NCBI GenBank assembly: GCA_031963045.1
Contig: JASSUK010000015.1
Location: 186,001 to 250,000, forward strand
DNA length: 64,000 nt
From: JASSUD01 sp031963045
GTDB lineage: Bacteria; Pseudomonadota; Gammaproteobacteria; Burkholderiales; Burkholderiaceae
Reading direction: 5' to 3'
A program made the position numbers and the translations under genes. Below, piece by piece: positions 16,194 to 25,638 of this stretch. The notes beneath the pieces are model-generated. The model was not told the DNA's origin and did no database searches. It saw only the letters and a program-made list of their open reading frames with translations. Position 1 is the first letter of the stretch. Every line of letters begins with the position of its first letter.

Positions 16194-18254
16194 TCAACTA
16201 GCTAGCCATAAAAAGAGACTCAACAAGCCTAAGACTCCGAGAATCATGACCAAAGCATAGTGATACAGATAACCTGATTGGAATACCCGTGCGGCACGGC
16301 CAAAGCACTGGATAACGCGGGCACTGCTGTTAACTATGCCATCAATAACGGCTTGGTCAAATTCTTTCCACAGCCCTGTTGCAAAAGCTACTGTACCGCG
16401 CACAAAAACAAACTCATTGAGTTGGTTCATATAGTACTGGCGATCTAACAGGGTATAGATCCATGAGAAATGCTGACGTAACCAGGCTGTAATGCCCGGT
16501 TGCTTTAGGTATAAAAACCAGGCTGTCACCACGCCAGCAGCGGCTAAAAAGACCGGCAACCCACTAAACGCATGTTTAGCCATTGGCCACCACCCGTGAA
16601 ATGCCTGGCCTAGCTCGTGCATAACAGGATGGTTTGCCCCCATATACAGTACACGATCAAAAATAACGCCGTGCGCAAAAAAATCACCGTAGAGCAAGGG
16701 TCCAATAATAGCGGCACCCAATACCAAAGACGGAATAGCCAGAAGCACTAAAGGACCTGTAATCACCCAAGGCGATTCGTGAGGTTCCCCTCCATGCGCG
16801 TGATCATGTCCATCCTGTGCTACTGGGTGATGGGTCGTATCGTGTTTGAAGCGTGGTTTGCCATGAAAGACTAAAAATACCATTCGGAAAGAATAGAGTG
16901 CTGTCACAAAAACGCTAGCTAGTAATGCAAACGCAGCGAACCCTGCACCAGGCAAATGCGACTCCAGCACAGCTTCAATAATGGAGTCTTTTGAATAAAA
17001 GCCAGAGAATAAAGGGGTACCGATCAAAGACAATGAGCCAATTAACGAGACCATCCAAGTAACTGGCATGTATTTACTCAGCCCGCCCATTTTTCGCATA
17101 TCTTGCTCATGATGCATGCCAATAATGACCGAGCCTGCAGCTAGAAAGAGCAGCGCTTTAAAGAAAGCATGCGTGACCAGATGAAACAATGCCGCAGAAT
17201 ACGCAGAGGCACCCAACGCTACAGTCATATAACCAAGCTGAGACAGTGTTGAATACGCAATGACGCGCTTAATATCATTTTGAACTATCCCAAGCAAACC
17301 CATAAATAGCGCGGTAATGCCACCGATCACTAGCATAAAGGACAGCGCAGTTTCAGAAAGCTCAAACAAGGGAGACATGCGAGACACCATAAAAATGCCT
17401 GCTGTCACCATCGTTGCTGCGTGAATTAATGCGGAGATTGGTGTGGGGCCTTCCATAGAGTCAGGCAGCCATACGTGCAAAGGAAATTGAGCAGATTTGC
17501 CCATTGCACCAACAAATAAGCACAAGCAAGCAACGGTCAAAAAGCTGACGCTGGTTCCTGGGAAGGTCAGAGGGATCAATAGATCGCGCTGCGCAAAAAT
17601 GTCTTCATAACGCAATGAGCCTGCCTGCATTCCGAGCAAAGCAATGCCTAAAATAAACCCAAAATCACCGACTCGGTTTACCAAAAATGCTTTTAGATTG
17701 GCATAGACCGCTGTAGGACGGGTATACCAAAAACCAATCAGTAAATACGACACCAAACCCACTGCTTCCCAGCCAAAGAAAAGCTGCAAGAAGTTATTGC
17801 TCATTACCAGCATGAGCATCGCAAAAGTAAACAGCGAGATATACGCAAAGAAACGGGCATAGCCTGGGTCATCCCGCATATAACCAATGGTATAGATATG
17901 CACCATGAGGGACACCGAGGTCACCACACACATCATCAATGCACTCAGTGAATCGATCAAAAAACCCACTTCAAAGTGTAATAGAGGAGCCGATGGCTGC
18001 GATTGTCCTGCAGAGTTCAACGCAGGTAATTGGACCTGCATCCACTCGTATATGGTGCCGTGGTAACTTGCCCCATGCATTACCTGGAATAAAACCCAGG
18101 CAGACAAACCAAATGATAAAGCCACCCCTAGAATAGTCACACTGTGCGCACCACGACGCCCAGCTATATTGCCTCCAAAACCAGCAATAAGTGCCCCTAC
18201 TAAAGGAGCTAGAGCAATAGTCAGTAGCAAAGCGGGGTTAAGGGTAATAGCCAT
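16194..18254 (-). CDS. nuoL: NADH-quinone oxidoreductase subunit L
   Basis: NuoL is the most distal proton-pumping subunit of complex I and carries the long lateral helix at its C-terminus. The 686-residue protein has the family motifs FFGWEAVGLVSYLLIGFW, KSAQFPLHVWLPDSMEGPTP and KRVIAYSTLSQLGYMTVALG. A His/Asp-rich loop (HDTTHHPVAQDGHDHAHGG, about 470) is typical of beta-proteobacterial NuoL. The ATG at 18254 follows nuoK after a 66-bp spacer with family A remnants. The stop lies about 30 bp upstream of the chosen nuoM ATG. Confidence 0.96.
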   Translation of the reverse strand: MAITLNPALLLTIALAPLVGALIAGFGGNIAGRRGAHSVTILGVALSFGLSAWVLFQVMHGASYHGTIYEWMQVQLPALNSAGQSQPSAPLLHFEVGFLIDSLSALMMCVVTSVSLMVHIYTIGYMRDDPGYARFFAYISLFTFAMLMLVMSNNFLQLFFGWEAVGLVSYLLIGFWYTRPTAVYANLKAFLVNRVGDFGFILGIALLGMQAGSLRYEDIFAQRDLLIPLTFPGTSVSFLTVACLCLFVGAMGKSAQFPLHVWLPDSMEGPTPISALIHAATMVTAGIFMVSRMSPLFELSETALSFMLVIGGITALFMGLLGIVQNDIKRVIAYSTLSQLGYMTVALGASAYSAALFHLVTHAFFKALLFLAAGSVIIGMHHEQDMRKMGGLSKYMPVTWMVSLIGSLSLIGTPLFSGFYSKDSIIEAVLESHLPGAGFAAFALLASVFVTALYSFRMVFLVFHGKPRFKHDTTHHPVAQDGHDHAHGGEPHESPWVITGPLVLLAIPSLVLGAAIIGPLLYGDFFAHGVIFDRVLYMGANHPVMHELGQAFHGWWPMAKHAFSGLPVFLAAAGVVTAWFLYLKQPGITAWLRQHFSWIYTLLDRQYYMNQLNEFVFVRGTVAFATGLWKEFDQAVIDGIVNSSARVIQCFGRAARVFQSGYLYHYALVMILGVLGLLSLFLWLAS

Positions 18255-18311
18255 ACAAGCAAGGGGGCATTAAAAAGAAGGAGATGAACAAAGGAGGACG
18301 CTCTAATAATG

Positions 18312-18323
18312 TAGTGCGCCCTA
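18312..18323. repeat. Family A terminal remnant at the nuoK stop
   Basis: The short inverted sequence TAGTGCGCCCTA matches the two ends of family A fused together. Its right CTA is the nuoK stop codon (TAG on the minus strand). Confidence 0.5.
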
Positions 18324-18626
18324 CCCTTTTAGCTGATCTAGGTTTTTCAAATCAGCCGTATCACGTGCTCGAAATAACGTGATCAAAATAGCCAATCCAA
18401 TTGCGGCCTCAGCAGCTGCAACCGTGAGTACAAAAAAGACAAAAACCTGACCGTGCAAATCTCCCAAAAAATGAGAGAACGCAACAAAATTGGTATTCAC
18501 CGCGAGGAGCATTAATTCGATAGACATCAGGATGGCAATCATATTTCGCCGGTTTAAAAAAATCCCGACCATCCCGATGACGAACAAAATAGCCCCCACA
18601 ATGAGAGGATAGGCAAGAGTGGGCAT
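18321..18626 (-). CDS. nuoK: NADH-quinone oxidoreductase subunit K
   Basis: NuoK is a small three-helix membrane subunit of complex I in the proton path. At 101 residues it has normal family length, and it contains LNRRNMIAILMSIELMLLAVN with the conserved membrane Glu, then a second conserved Glu in AAAEAAIGLAILI. The ATG at 18626 is 17 bp after nuoJ. Its TAG stop coincides with the end of a short TAGGGCGC family A remnant. Confidence 0.95.
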   Translation of the reverse strand: MPTLAYPLIVGAILFVIGMVGIFLNRRNMIAILMSIELMLLAVNTNFVAFSHFLGDLHGQVFVFFVLTVAAAEAAIGLAILITLFRARDTADLKNLDQLKG

Positions 18627-18643
18627 AGTGAAAATCCTGCTTT

Positions 18644-19246
18644 TTAGTAACTATCTGCACGCATATTTTTTACTAAACGCACACGATCTTTTGGTTGAGC
18701 TTCTAGCTGTTTCGAAACATCTATACGCTTGCGATCTTTACCATGACGTAATGTCAGCGCAACAGCAGCAATGATGGCCACTAAAAGTACTAACCCTGCG
18801 ATTTCAAAAGCAAAAATATAGTGCGTATAAATCAGCAGCCCTATCTGATGGGCATTGGAATGTAAAAGATCTGCCTTCGCTTCTGGAGCTGCCTCTGTAC
18901 CACTAAAGCTGCGCCATAAAATCAGCGCCAATTCAAAAGCCATCACTCCACCGACTCCAAGAGCCAAGGGCATAAATCGCTGAAAATCACGCCGTAAAGT
19001 GCTGGTTTCAATATCCAGCATCATCACGACGAATAAAAATAGAACCATCACTGCGCCGACATAGACTAGCACCAGCAAAATTGCCAAGAATTCTGCTTTT
19101 AACAACATCCAAAGCGCTGCGGCATTAAAAAAGGCTAGGATCAAAAAAAGCGCCGATTGTACAGAATCAGGCGCAGTAATTACACGTAAGCCTGAAAGTA
19201 ATAATAAACAGGCAAACATATAAAACAGCAAAGAGGTCATTCCCAT
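18644..19246 (-). CDS. nuoJ: NADH-quinone oxidoreductase subunit J
   Basis: NuoJ is a five-helix membrane subunit of complex I. The 200-residue protein contains the characteristic LVYVGAVMVLFLFVVMMLDI and the typical Lys/Arg-rich C-terminal tail. It lies between nuoI and nuoK in the standard order, with ATG at 19246. The 85-bp nuoI-nuoJ spacer contains a GAACC...GGTTC hairpin (19280-19299) that also recurs at other gene ends in the window. Confidence 0.95.
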   Translation of the reverse strand: MGMTSLLFYMFACLLLLSGLRVITAPDSVQSALFLILAFFNAAALWMLLKAEFLAILLVLVYVGAVMVLFLFVVMMLDIETSTLRRDFQRFMPLALGVGGVMAFELALILWRSFSGTEAAPEAKADLLHSNAHQIGLLIYTHYIFAFEIAGLVLLVAIIAAVALTLRHGKDRKRIDVSKQLEAQPKDRVRLVKNMRADSY

Positions 19247-19279
19247 TTTTTTGCGCTTTTCTAAAAAATAGTCTGTTTG

Positions 19280-19302
19280 GAACCTATTTTAAAAGGTTCT
19301 TA
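19280..19302. repeat. Short GAACC/GGTTCTTAG hairpin after nuoI
   Basis: GAACC-TATTTTAAAA-GGTTC is followed by TTAGAGCGC. The GGTTCTTAG half recurs near 27638, 54216, 61450 and, with changes, 5381. All these sites lie just after a minus-strand stop codon. It may be the outer extension of family A. Confidence 0.5.
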
Positions 19303-19331
19303 GAGCGCATGCAGCGGCTCTTACAGTCTGG

Positions 19332-19823
19332 TTATCGATACCTTGCATCGGCTTCGCGTGCTGCTGCAATTTGAGATTCATATTGATCCCCAACTGCTAG
19401 CAACATATCTTTTGTAAAGTACAAGTCGCCTCGCTTTTCACCATGGTATTCGAGTAATTGCGTTTCTACGATCGAATCTACAGGACAACTCTCTTCGCAT
19501 AAACCGCAAAAAATACATTTTGTTAAATCAATGTCATACCGAGTGGTGCGGCGGGTATTGTCAGCACGCAGCTCAGACTCAATGGTAATCGCCATTGCAG
19601 GGCACACTGCTTCGCATAATTTACATGCGATACAACGTTCCTCGCCATTTGGGTAACGGCGCAGGGCATGCAAGCCACGAAAACGGGGCGATAGGGGCGT
19701 CTTTTCTTCAGGAAACTGTACGGTTACTTTGCGGGAGAAGAGATATTTGCCCGTTAAAGCCATTCCTTTAAAGAGCTCAATCAGGAAAAAACTTTTTAGA
19801 AAATTGCTGATACGGCGCAACAT
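19332..19823 (-). CDS. nuoI: NADH-quinone oxidoreductase subunit I
   Basis: NuoI carries the N6a and N6b 4Fe-4S clusters that pass electrons towards the quinone site. The 163-residue protein has two ferredoxin motifs, CIACKLCEAVCP (about 63) and CIFCGLCEESCP (about 102), preceded by an amphipathic membrane-associated N-terminus. Length and sequence match Burkholderia NuoI. It follows nuoH after a 90-bp spacer that contains half of a family A element. Confidence 0.97.
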   Translation of the reverse strand: MLRRISNFLKSFFLIELFKGMALTGKYLFSRKVTVQFPEEKTPLSPRFRGLHALRRYPNGEERCIACKLCEAVCPAMAITIESELRADNTRRTTRYDIDLTKCIFCGLCEESCPVDSIVETQLLEYHGEKRGDLYFTKDMLLAVGDQYESQIAAAREADARYR

Positions 19824-19863
19824 ACTTTTGATCCGATATAAAACGGCAATGCATTAAAACAAG

Positions 19864-19880
19864 ATTGAGGACACGCCCTA
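19864..19880. repeat. Family A half-element in the nuoH-nuoI spacer
   Basis: The sequence ATTGAGGACACGCCCTA is one terminal inverted repeat of family A with no partner end nearby. It shows that the element decays to solo ends. Confidence 0.6.
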
Positions 19881-19912
19881 AGGTTCAGATGTTGGAGCAC
19901 GTTCCAACCGCA

Positions 19913-20977
19913 CTAGCTCCAGATAGACCATGGAGACATCACCCAAAAACCGATAAATATGAGCCACACCACGCAAAGCGGAATAAATATTTTCCATCCC
20001 AAACGCATGATTTGATCATACCGATACCTGGGGAAAGTGGCACGCACCCAGATAAACACCGAAAGTAAAAAGAAAACTTTTATAGCAAGCCAGAAAAAAC
20101 CCGGCACAAAAGAGAGAAAACCAAATGGTGCGTCCCACCCACCCAGAAATAAGGTAGCAGTGAGGGCCGAAATAACGATCATATTGATGTATTCGGCCAA
20201 GAAAAATAGCGCAAACGCCATGCCCGAATAATCGACCATATGGCCCGCTACAATTTCAGACTCCCCTTCCACCACATCAAAAGGATGGCGATTGGTCTCT
20301 GCAATACCTGAAATAAAATACACTCCACACATCGGCAAAAGCGGCAGCCAATTCCAGGATAAGAAATTCAAGCCCAACCCAGAAAATATCCCGCGCTGCT
20401 GACTATGCACAATGTCTGACAGATTTAAGCTACCCGAAATCATCAATACGACAACAAGGGCAAATCCCATCGCAATTTCATAGGAAACCATTTGCCCTGC
20501 CGCACGCATGGCGCCTAGCAATGCATATTTTGAATTGGATGCCCAACCAGCCAGAATCACACCATACACGCCGACAGAAGAAATCGCCATCACATAGAGT
20601 AAACCGGCATTGATATCACCCAGCACCATCTCAGCTTGCAATGGGATCACAGCCCATACTGCAAAAGCAGGTGCCACAGTCATAATAGGCGCTACTGCAT
20701 ATAACCAAGGAGTCGCTTTTGCGGGTTTAATCACTTCTTTCAGTAGCAGCTTCAACACATCGGCAATCGGCTGCAGCAAACCTCGAGGGCCCACTCGGTT
20801 TGGCCCCAGGCGGACATGCATCCAGCCAATGAGCTTGCGCTCCCAAAGAATCAAATACGCCACGCTCAGCAAAAGCCCTAGCACCATCACTAGAATGCAT
20901 GCACCTGTCCATACGACAGGCCATGCGGCACCTAGAAGATGCTCGCCAGCAGCATGAATAGCCTTGAACCCGCTCAT
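19913..20977 (-). CDS. nuoH: NADH-quinone oxidoreductase subunit H
   Basis: NuoH is an eight-helix membrane subunit that forms much of the quinone-binding cavity and links the two arms of complex I. It shows the conserved ILWERKLIGWMHVRLGPNRV and a Glu-rich loop (ETNRHPFDVVEGESEIVAG). The frame is open to an ATG at 21016, but MSGFKAIHAAGEHLLGAAWP from 20977 aligns better with family N-termini and has AGGA upstream, so 20977 is chosen. The extra 13 codons are a minor uncertainty. Confidence 0.94.
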   Translation of the reverse strand: MSGFKAIHAAGEHLLGAAWPVVWTGACILVMVLGLLLSVAYLILWERKLIGWMHVRLGPNRVGPRGLLQPIADVLKLLLKEVIKPAKATPWLYAVAPIMTVAPAFAVWAVIPLQAEMVLGDINAGLLYVMAISSVGVYGVILAGWASNSKYALLGAMRAAGQMVSYEIAMGFALVVVLMISGSLNLSDIVHSQQRGIFSGLGLNFLSWNWLPLLPMCGVYFISGIAETNRHPFDVVEGESEIVAGHMVDYSGMAFALFFLAEYINMIVISALTATLFLGGWDAPFGFLSFVPGFFWLAIKVFFLLSVFIWVRATFPRYRYDQIMRLGWKIFIPLCVVWLIFIGFWVMSPWSIWS

Positions 20978-21070
20978 TGAGTATGACTTTCCTAAAGTTG
21001 AAAACCTATTATGCATTGGATATCTGGGGTTATCCCCAGACTATCTCAACGCAATGATTATTATTTAATG

Positions 21071-23647
21071 CTATTGCTCTACTTTTTCTACGCGTATCTC
21101 ACCAAAAAAATCTCCTAGGCAAGCTGAAGCTGGGGTTGCGCTAGATAGACGTATCACGGTGTCAGGCAACGTGGCATCACACACTGCAGATACGGTAGTG
21201 GAATACTCCCCTTGATACACGCGGATTTTATCACCGGATATCAAATCTAACTTCTTAAACAACGCGGCAGGCAATCGCGCGTTATGCGCTTGTTTAGCGG
21301 CCTGCGTACGATGTAAAGAAGGCGCTCTTCGCACTAAAGGATCAGCATGGTAAATAGGCACATCAGCGAAGCGCTCTAAGGAAGGAGCGGAAGCAGGTGT
21401 AGCAGCCCAAAAAGTGCTTCCTTCCCCAACTGCACCCTTAGAAACCTTAGGAGCCTCTGTGATATTGGAGGACGATAAAAATGAGAATGCGCTCGAGAGC
21501 GGTTTATTTTCAAGACTCTGTACGCTTGCTGCATGAGCTGCATTGGATAAAAGCGCTGAAAAATCAGAATTCTCACAACCCATAGCCTTAAGCGCCGCTG
21601 CATGCACCTCTTCTACGCTGTCATAGGTAAAACCGGGTAGATCCAATAAGTTAGCAAGTGCTCTCAATACCTTCCAGCCTGGACGTGCTTCGCCCAGCGG
21701 CCTAACTACCCCATTAAATCTTTGAAGGATCCCTTGCGCATTAACAAAAGAACCTCCGGTTTCTGTAAATGGGGTAATGGGCAATAATGCATCCGCATAA
21801 TCATTATCGCTTTCTATGGATGATGAAAAGGCAGAAAGGCTCACTACCACCTCTGCTTCATTTAATGTAGCAAGCGCCTGCGCAGGATGTGCAACATCGT
21901 ATTGGGGCTCTACATTAAAGAGCAACCAAGCAGGATGGGGCGTTTGAAATAATGGCGTATGGGCACTATCCGTGCCTGTCTGCTGTGCTTTATCAGCCTG
22001 AGTATTAAGCATCACACGCAATGCATGCGCACCTACGGTATTAGCTGCCTCAGGAAGAAACCCAAGCGTTGCACCACATTGCTGTGCAATCCATTGCGCA
22101 GCAGCGTGAATCAAATGAAAATCTGGGTGCGAAACCGCCGCATTGCCTAGCCAAATCACATGACGAGCAGTATGGATAGATTCATCAGAAGCATCTGAGT
22201 CACCCGCTGTGACCAAGAGTGCTTGGGCTAAGGCATGGGAAGCAGGCGAAGAGGCCAATTGTGAGAAAGCAGCGGGTACGGCTACTTTTTTCAATTCTGC
22301 CACTGCACAAGCTAGGCTACCTAACTCTTTTAACCAAGCCGAAGGCGCTGCAACTATGCGGTGCGCGGTAGTAATACGCGCATCTTCATCCACCGCATTG
22401 AGGAAATACACCTGCGCTCCACTTTTCGCAGCTTGCCGCAGACGAGCAGCCAATAACGGATGGTCATGGTGCAACAAAGAGCCAATAACCAGCGCTGCGC
22501 GTACGTTATCTACTTCTGCAATGGGCATACCTAACCAAGGCACGCCTGGCAAATCAGTTAACTGAGCAGATTGTCTTAAACAAAAATCAATATGGGGCGT
22601 ACCTATATGGTCTGCTATACGCTTTAGAAGATAGAGCTCCTCGAGCGTACTGTGCGGACTGGCCGCAATAGCCAATGCCTTAGGACCTTTTTGTTCAATG
22701 GTGGTTTTTAAAGCTTGAACCGTATACTGCAACGCAGTAGGCCAATCAAAAGTTTGCCAATGGCTAGCATCTTCAGCATCCTCCAACGCTCGGGCAGCAG
22801 GTGCTTTTTTTAATAAAGGTTGTGTTAGGCGCTCTTCGCTATTGAGTGCCTCGTAGGAAAAACGGTCTTTATCCGATAACCAGCACGCATTGAGTGCTTC
22901 ATTTTCCTTAGGCAATACCCGCATTACTTTTTGTTGAGCAGTTTGTATTAGCAAATTAGAGCCTAGGCTATCGTGCGGGCTGATCGAGTTATACCGACCT
23001 AATTCCCAGTTACGCGCTCTGTACCGAAATGGCTTAGAAGTCAGCGCACCAACCGGACATAAATCGATCATATTGCCCGAAAGCTCTGAATCCACAGATT
23101 GGCTGACAAAAGTGGCAATCTCAGCATGCTCACCACGACCCACCATGCCCAATTCCATAACCCCTGCAATTTCCTGCCCAAAGCGCACGCAGCGTGTGCA
23201 GTGAATGCATCGAGTCATCTCTTGCATAGAGATAAGCGGACCTGCTTGTTTTTGGAAAACTACGCGTTTTTCTTCGGTATAGCGTGAATTGGAGGCGCCA
23301 TAACCCACCGCTAGATCCTGTAGCTGGCATTCCCCTGCTTGATCACATATGGGGCAATCCAAAGGATGGTTGATTAGCAAAAACTCCATGACCGAGCGCT
23401 GCGCATTCACTGCTTTTGTGGATTGCGTATGCACCACCATCCCGGCAGCTACAGGCGTTGCGCAAGCTGGCATGGCTTTAGGCATCTTTTCCACTTCAAC
23501 CAGGCACATCCGGCAGTTTGCAGCAATGGACAATTTCTTGTGATAGCAAAAATGCGGCACATAGCAGCCCACCTTCTTGGCAGCTTGGATCACCATGCTA
23601 CCTTCAGGGACTTCGACCTTATTGCCGTCTATTTCAAGCTCAATCAT
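21071..23647 (-). CDS. nuoG: NADH-quinone oxidoreductase subunit G
   Basis: NuoG is the large Fe-S subunit of the complex I NADH-dehydrogenase module. Ligand motifs are present: CYVPHFC, CRMC and a further Cys for the 2Fe-2S N1b cluster, HPLDCPICDQAGEC, and CIHCTRCVRF (residues about 34-155). A molybdopterin-oxidoreductase-like domain follows. At 858 residues it is about 80 longer than typical Burkholderia NuoG. The extra length appears as Ala/Ser-rich low-complexity insertions, for example around 280-300, 540-560 and 720-760 (SFLSSSNITEAPKVSKG). These lie outside the cluster-binding part, so activity is probably retained. Confidence 0.95.
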   Translation of the reverse strand: MIELEIDGNKVEVPEGSMVIQAAKKVGCYVPHFCYHKKLSIAANCRMCLVEVEKMPKAMPACATPVAAGMVVHTQSTKAVNAQRSVMEFLLINHPLDCPICDQAGECQLQDLAVGYGASNSRYTEEKRVVFQKQAGPLISMQEMTRCIHCTRCVRFGQEIAGVMELGMVGRGEHAEIATFVSQSVDSELSGNMIDLCPVGALTSKPFRYRARNWELGRYNSISPHDSLGSNLLIQTAQQKVMRVLPKENEALNACWLSDKDRFSYEALNSEERLTQPLLKKAPAARALEDAEDASHWQTFDWPTALQYTVQALKTTIEQKGPKALAIAASPHSTLEELYLLKRIADHIGTPHIDFCLRQSAQLTDLPGVPWLGMPIAEVDNVRAALVIGSLLHHDHPLLAARLRQAAKSGAQVYFLNAVDEDARITTAHRIVAAPSAWLKELGSLACAVAELKKVAVPAAFSQLASSPASHALAQALLVTAGDSDASDESIHTARHVIWLGNAAVSHPDFHLIHAAAQWIAQQCGATLGFLPEAANTVGAHALRVMLNTQADKAQQTGTDSAHTPLFQTPHPAWLLFNVEPQYDVAHPAQALATLNEAEVVVSLSAFSSSIESDNDYADALLPITPFTETGGSFVNAQGILQRFNGVVRPLGEARPGWKVLRALANLLDLPGFTYDSVEEVHAAALKAMGCENSDFSALLSNAAHAASVQSLENKPLSSAFSFLSSSNITEAPKVSKGAVGEGSTFWAATPASAPSLERFADVPIYHADPLVRRAPSLHRTQAAKQAHNARLPAALFKKLDLISGDKIRVYQGEYSTTVSAVCDATLPDTVIRLSSATPASACLGDFFGEIRVEKVEQ

Positions 23648-23708
23648 CAGGAAAACCTAATTGAAAAAATATTGTATGTTTGGGGTGTCACCCCAATCTA
23701 TGATTGGA

Positions 23709-23723
23709 TTAGGGCATGTCCTA
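23709..23723. repeat. Family A terminal remnant at the nuoF stop
   Basis: The sequence TTAGGGCATGTCCTA consists of the two family A ends with almost nothing between. Its right CTA is the nuoF stop codon. A TTGGGGTG-T-CACCCCAA palindrome about 30 bp to the left (about 23674-23690) may be a REP core remnant. Confidence 0.6.
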
Positions 23724-25025
23724 CGACCATGCTGCAGTAACTGGCACGGAGCAACATTTATGCTCAATATGATGCACAAATTCATCCCGATAATGCCGGA
23801 GCATGCCTTGAACAGGCATTGCTGCAGCATCGCCTAATGCGCAAATAGTACGGCCCATGATATTTCCAGCGACTGAATCAAGTAGATCCAAATCTTCAGG
23901 GCGACCTTGACCTTCTTCAATGCGCTTCACAATACGATACAGCCACCCCGTGCCTTCTCGGCAGGGCGTGCACTGACCACACGATTCTTCGTAGTAAAAA
24001 TACGATAAACGCAGTAAAGAGCGGACCATGCAGCGGGATTCATCCATCACAATGACCGCACCTGAACCCAACATCGACCCTGCTTTAGCAATAGAGTCGT
24101 AGTCCATATCCGTATCGAGCATGACACTACCAGGCACGACAGGCGCGGAAGAACCACCAGGAATAACGGCCTTGAGCTTCGCACCATTACGCATTCCACC
24201 TGCTAATTCCAGCAATTTTGAAAAAGGAGTGCCTAATGGAATTTCATAATTACCTGGCAGATTTACATCTCCAGATATAGAGAAAATTTTGGTGCCACCA
24301 TTATTAGGTTTGCCTAAAGCAGCATACTGCTCAGGACCTACTGATAGCAAAAAAGGAACGGCTGCAAATGTCTCGGTATTATTAATGGTGGTGGGCCGAC
24401 CAAATAAGCCATAGCTTGCAGGAAAAGGAGGCTTAAACCGAGGCTGCCCTTTCTTTCCTTCAATCGACTCCAGCAACGCGGTTTCTTCACCACAGATATA
24501 AGCGCCGTATCCATGGTGTGCATACAATTCAAAAGAAAAGGAAGAGCCACAAATAGCTGCGCCTATGAATCCGGCTGCTCGTGCTTCTTCAAGGGCTTCT
24601 TCGAAGCGCTCATATTCTTGCCAAATTTCGCCGTGGATATAGTTATAGCCTACTGTGACGCCGGTAGCATAGGCAGCAATAGCCATGCCTTCAATTAAAG
24701 CATGCGGGTTATAACGTAAAATATCGCGGTCTTTAAAGGTTCCTGGCTCGCCTTCATCGGAGTTGCACACCAAATATTTCTGGCCTGAAAACTGGCGTGG
24801 CATAAAACTCCACTTCAACCCCGTTGGAAAACCTGCCCCACCGCGTCCGCGCAATCCCGATGTTTTTACAGCCTGAATAATCTCATCTGCAGGGATATTG
24901 TTTAATACGATACGCTTTAGTTGCTCATAGCCCCCACGCGCTACATACTCTTTCAAACGCCAATTCTTTCCGTCGAGCTGATTCAAAATCAGCGGCTGGA
25001 TATGACGTCCATGCAAGCAAGTCAT
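23721..25025 (-). CDS. nuoF: NADH-quinone oxidoreductase subunit F
   Basis: NuoF binds NADH, FMN and the N3 4Fe-4S cluster and is the electron entry site of complex I. The 434-residue protein has the flavin/NADH loop GLRGRGGAGFPTGLKWSF (about 57), the segment YICGEETALLESIEG, and the cluster motif ESCGQCTPCREGTGW with a downstream Cys. The ATG overlaps the nuoE stop by 4 bp. Its stop codon TAG is the terminal TAG of a family A remnant. Confidence 0.97.
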   Translation of the reverse strand: MTCLHGRHIQPLILNQLDGKNWRLKEYVARGGYEQLKRIVLNNIPADEIIQAVKTSGLRGRGGAGFPTGLKWSFMPRQFSGQKYLVCNSDEGEPGTFKDRDILRYNPHALIEGMAIAAYATGVTVGYNYIHGEIWQEYERFEEALEEARAAGFIGAAICGSSFSFELYAHHGYGAYICGEETALLESIEGKKGQPRFKPPFPASYGLFGRPTTINNTETFAAVPFLLSVGPEQYAALGKPNNGGTKIFSISGDVNLPGNYEIPLGTPFSKLLELAGGMRNGAKLKAVIPGGSSAPVVPGSVMLDTDMDYDSIAKAGSMLGSGAVIVMDESRCMVRSLLRLSYFYYEESCGQCTPCREGTGWLYRIVKRIEEGQGRPEDLDLLDSVAGNIMGRTICALGDAAAMPVQGMLRHYRDEFVHHIEHKCCSVPVTAAWS

Positions 25026-25552
25026 GAGGCTACTCCTTGCTGAGTGTGCTTTTGCAAGGCTTCTTTTGAAGAAGCTTCAACGCGTAAATCTTCCAATAGT
25101 TGATCGATTTTTTCCCGGCTCATCCAGCTACACATTTGCGTATTATTGACCAACAATACGGGCGCATCCCCGCAAGCCCCCATACATTCACCTTCTTTGA
25201 GGGTGAATAGGCCATCGGAAGTCGTCTCGTTAAAACCAATACCTAATTTTTTCTGAACATAGCCAGCTGCTGCATCTCCACCGGAGAGAGCACAAGGCAA
25301 ATTCGTACAAATGGTAATTTTGTATCGACCTACTGGCGCAGTCTGATACATCGTATAAAAAGTCGCCACTTCCCGCACAGCAATAGCAGGCATATGCAGG
25401 TACGTTGCCACCCATTGCATTGCTTCTGGCGACAACCAACCTAATTCCTGCTGCACCAAAGCAAGCGCTGCCATTACGGCAGACGAACGACGCTCAGGCG
25501 GATATTTCGCCACCGCATCATCCAATTTCTTCAAAGCCTGTGCAGAAAGCAT
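25022..25552 (-). CDS. nuoE: NADH-quinone oxidoreductase subunit E
   Basis: NuoE holds the 2Fe-2S cluster N1a beside NuoF. The 176-residue thioredoxin-like protein has the four Cys ligands, in CTNLPC (about 102) and ECMGAC (about 140). It overlaps nuoF by 4 bp, giving translational coupling of the NADH-oxidising pair. It lies 86 bp downstream of nuoD. Confidence 0.96.
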   Translation of the reverse strand: MLSAQALKKLDDAVAKYPPERRSSAVMAALALVQQELGWLSPEAMQWVATYLHMPAIAVREVATFYTMYQTAPVGRYKITICTNLPCALSGGDAAAGYVQKKLGIGFNETTSDGLFTLKEGECMGACGDAPVLLVNNTQMCSWMSREKIDQLLEDLRVEASSKEALQKHTQQGVAS

Positions 25553-25638
25553 GTCGCAAATAAAAAAAGAAGTTTTAAGCTACTTTCTTCCCCCTTCCAT
25601 GTACTTCAAACTGAAAAAGGAGAGAAAGCCCAATTAAA

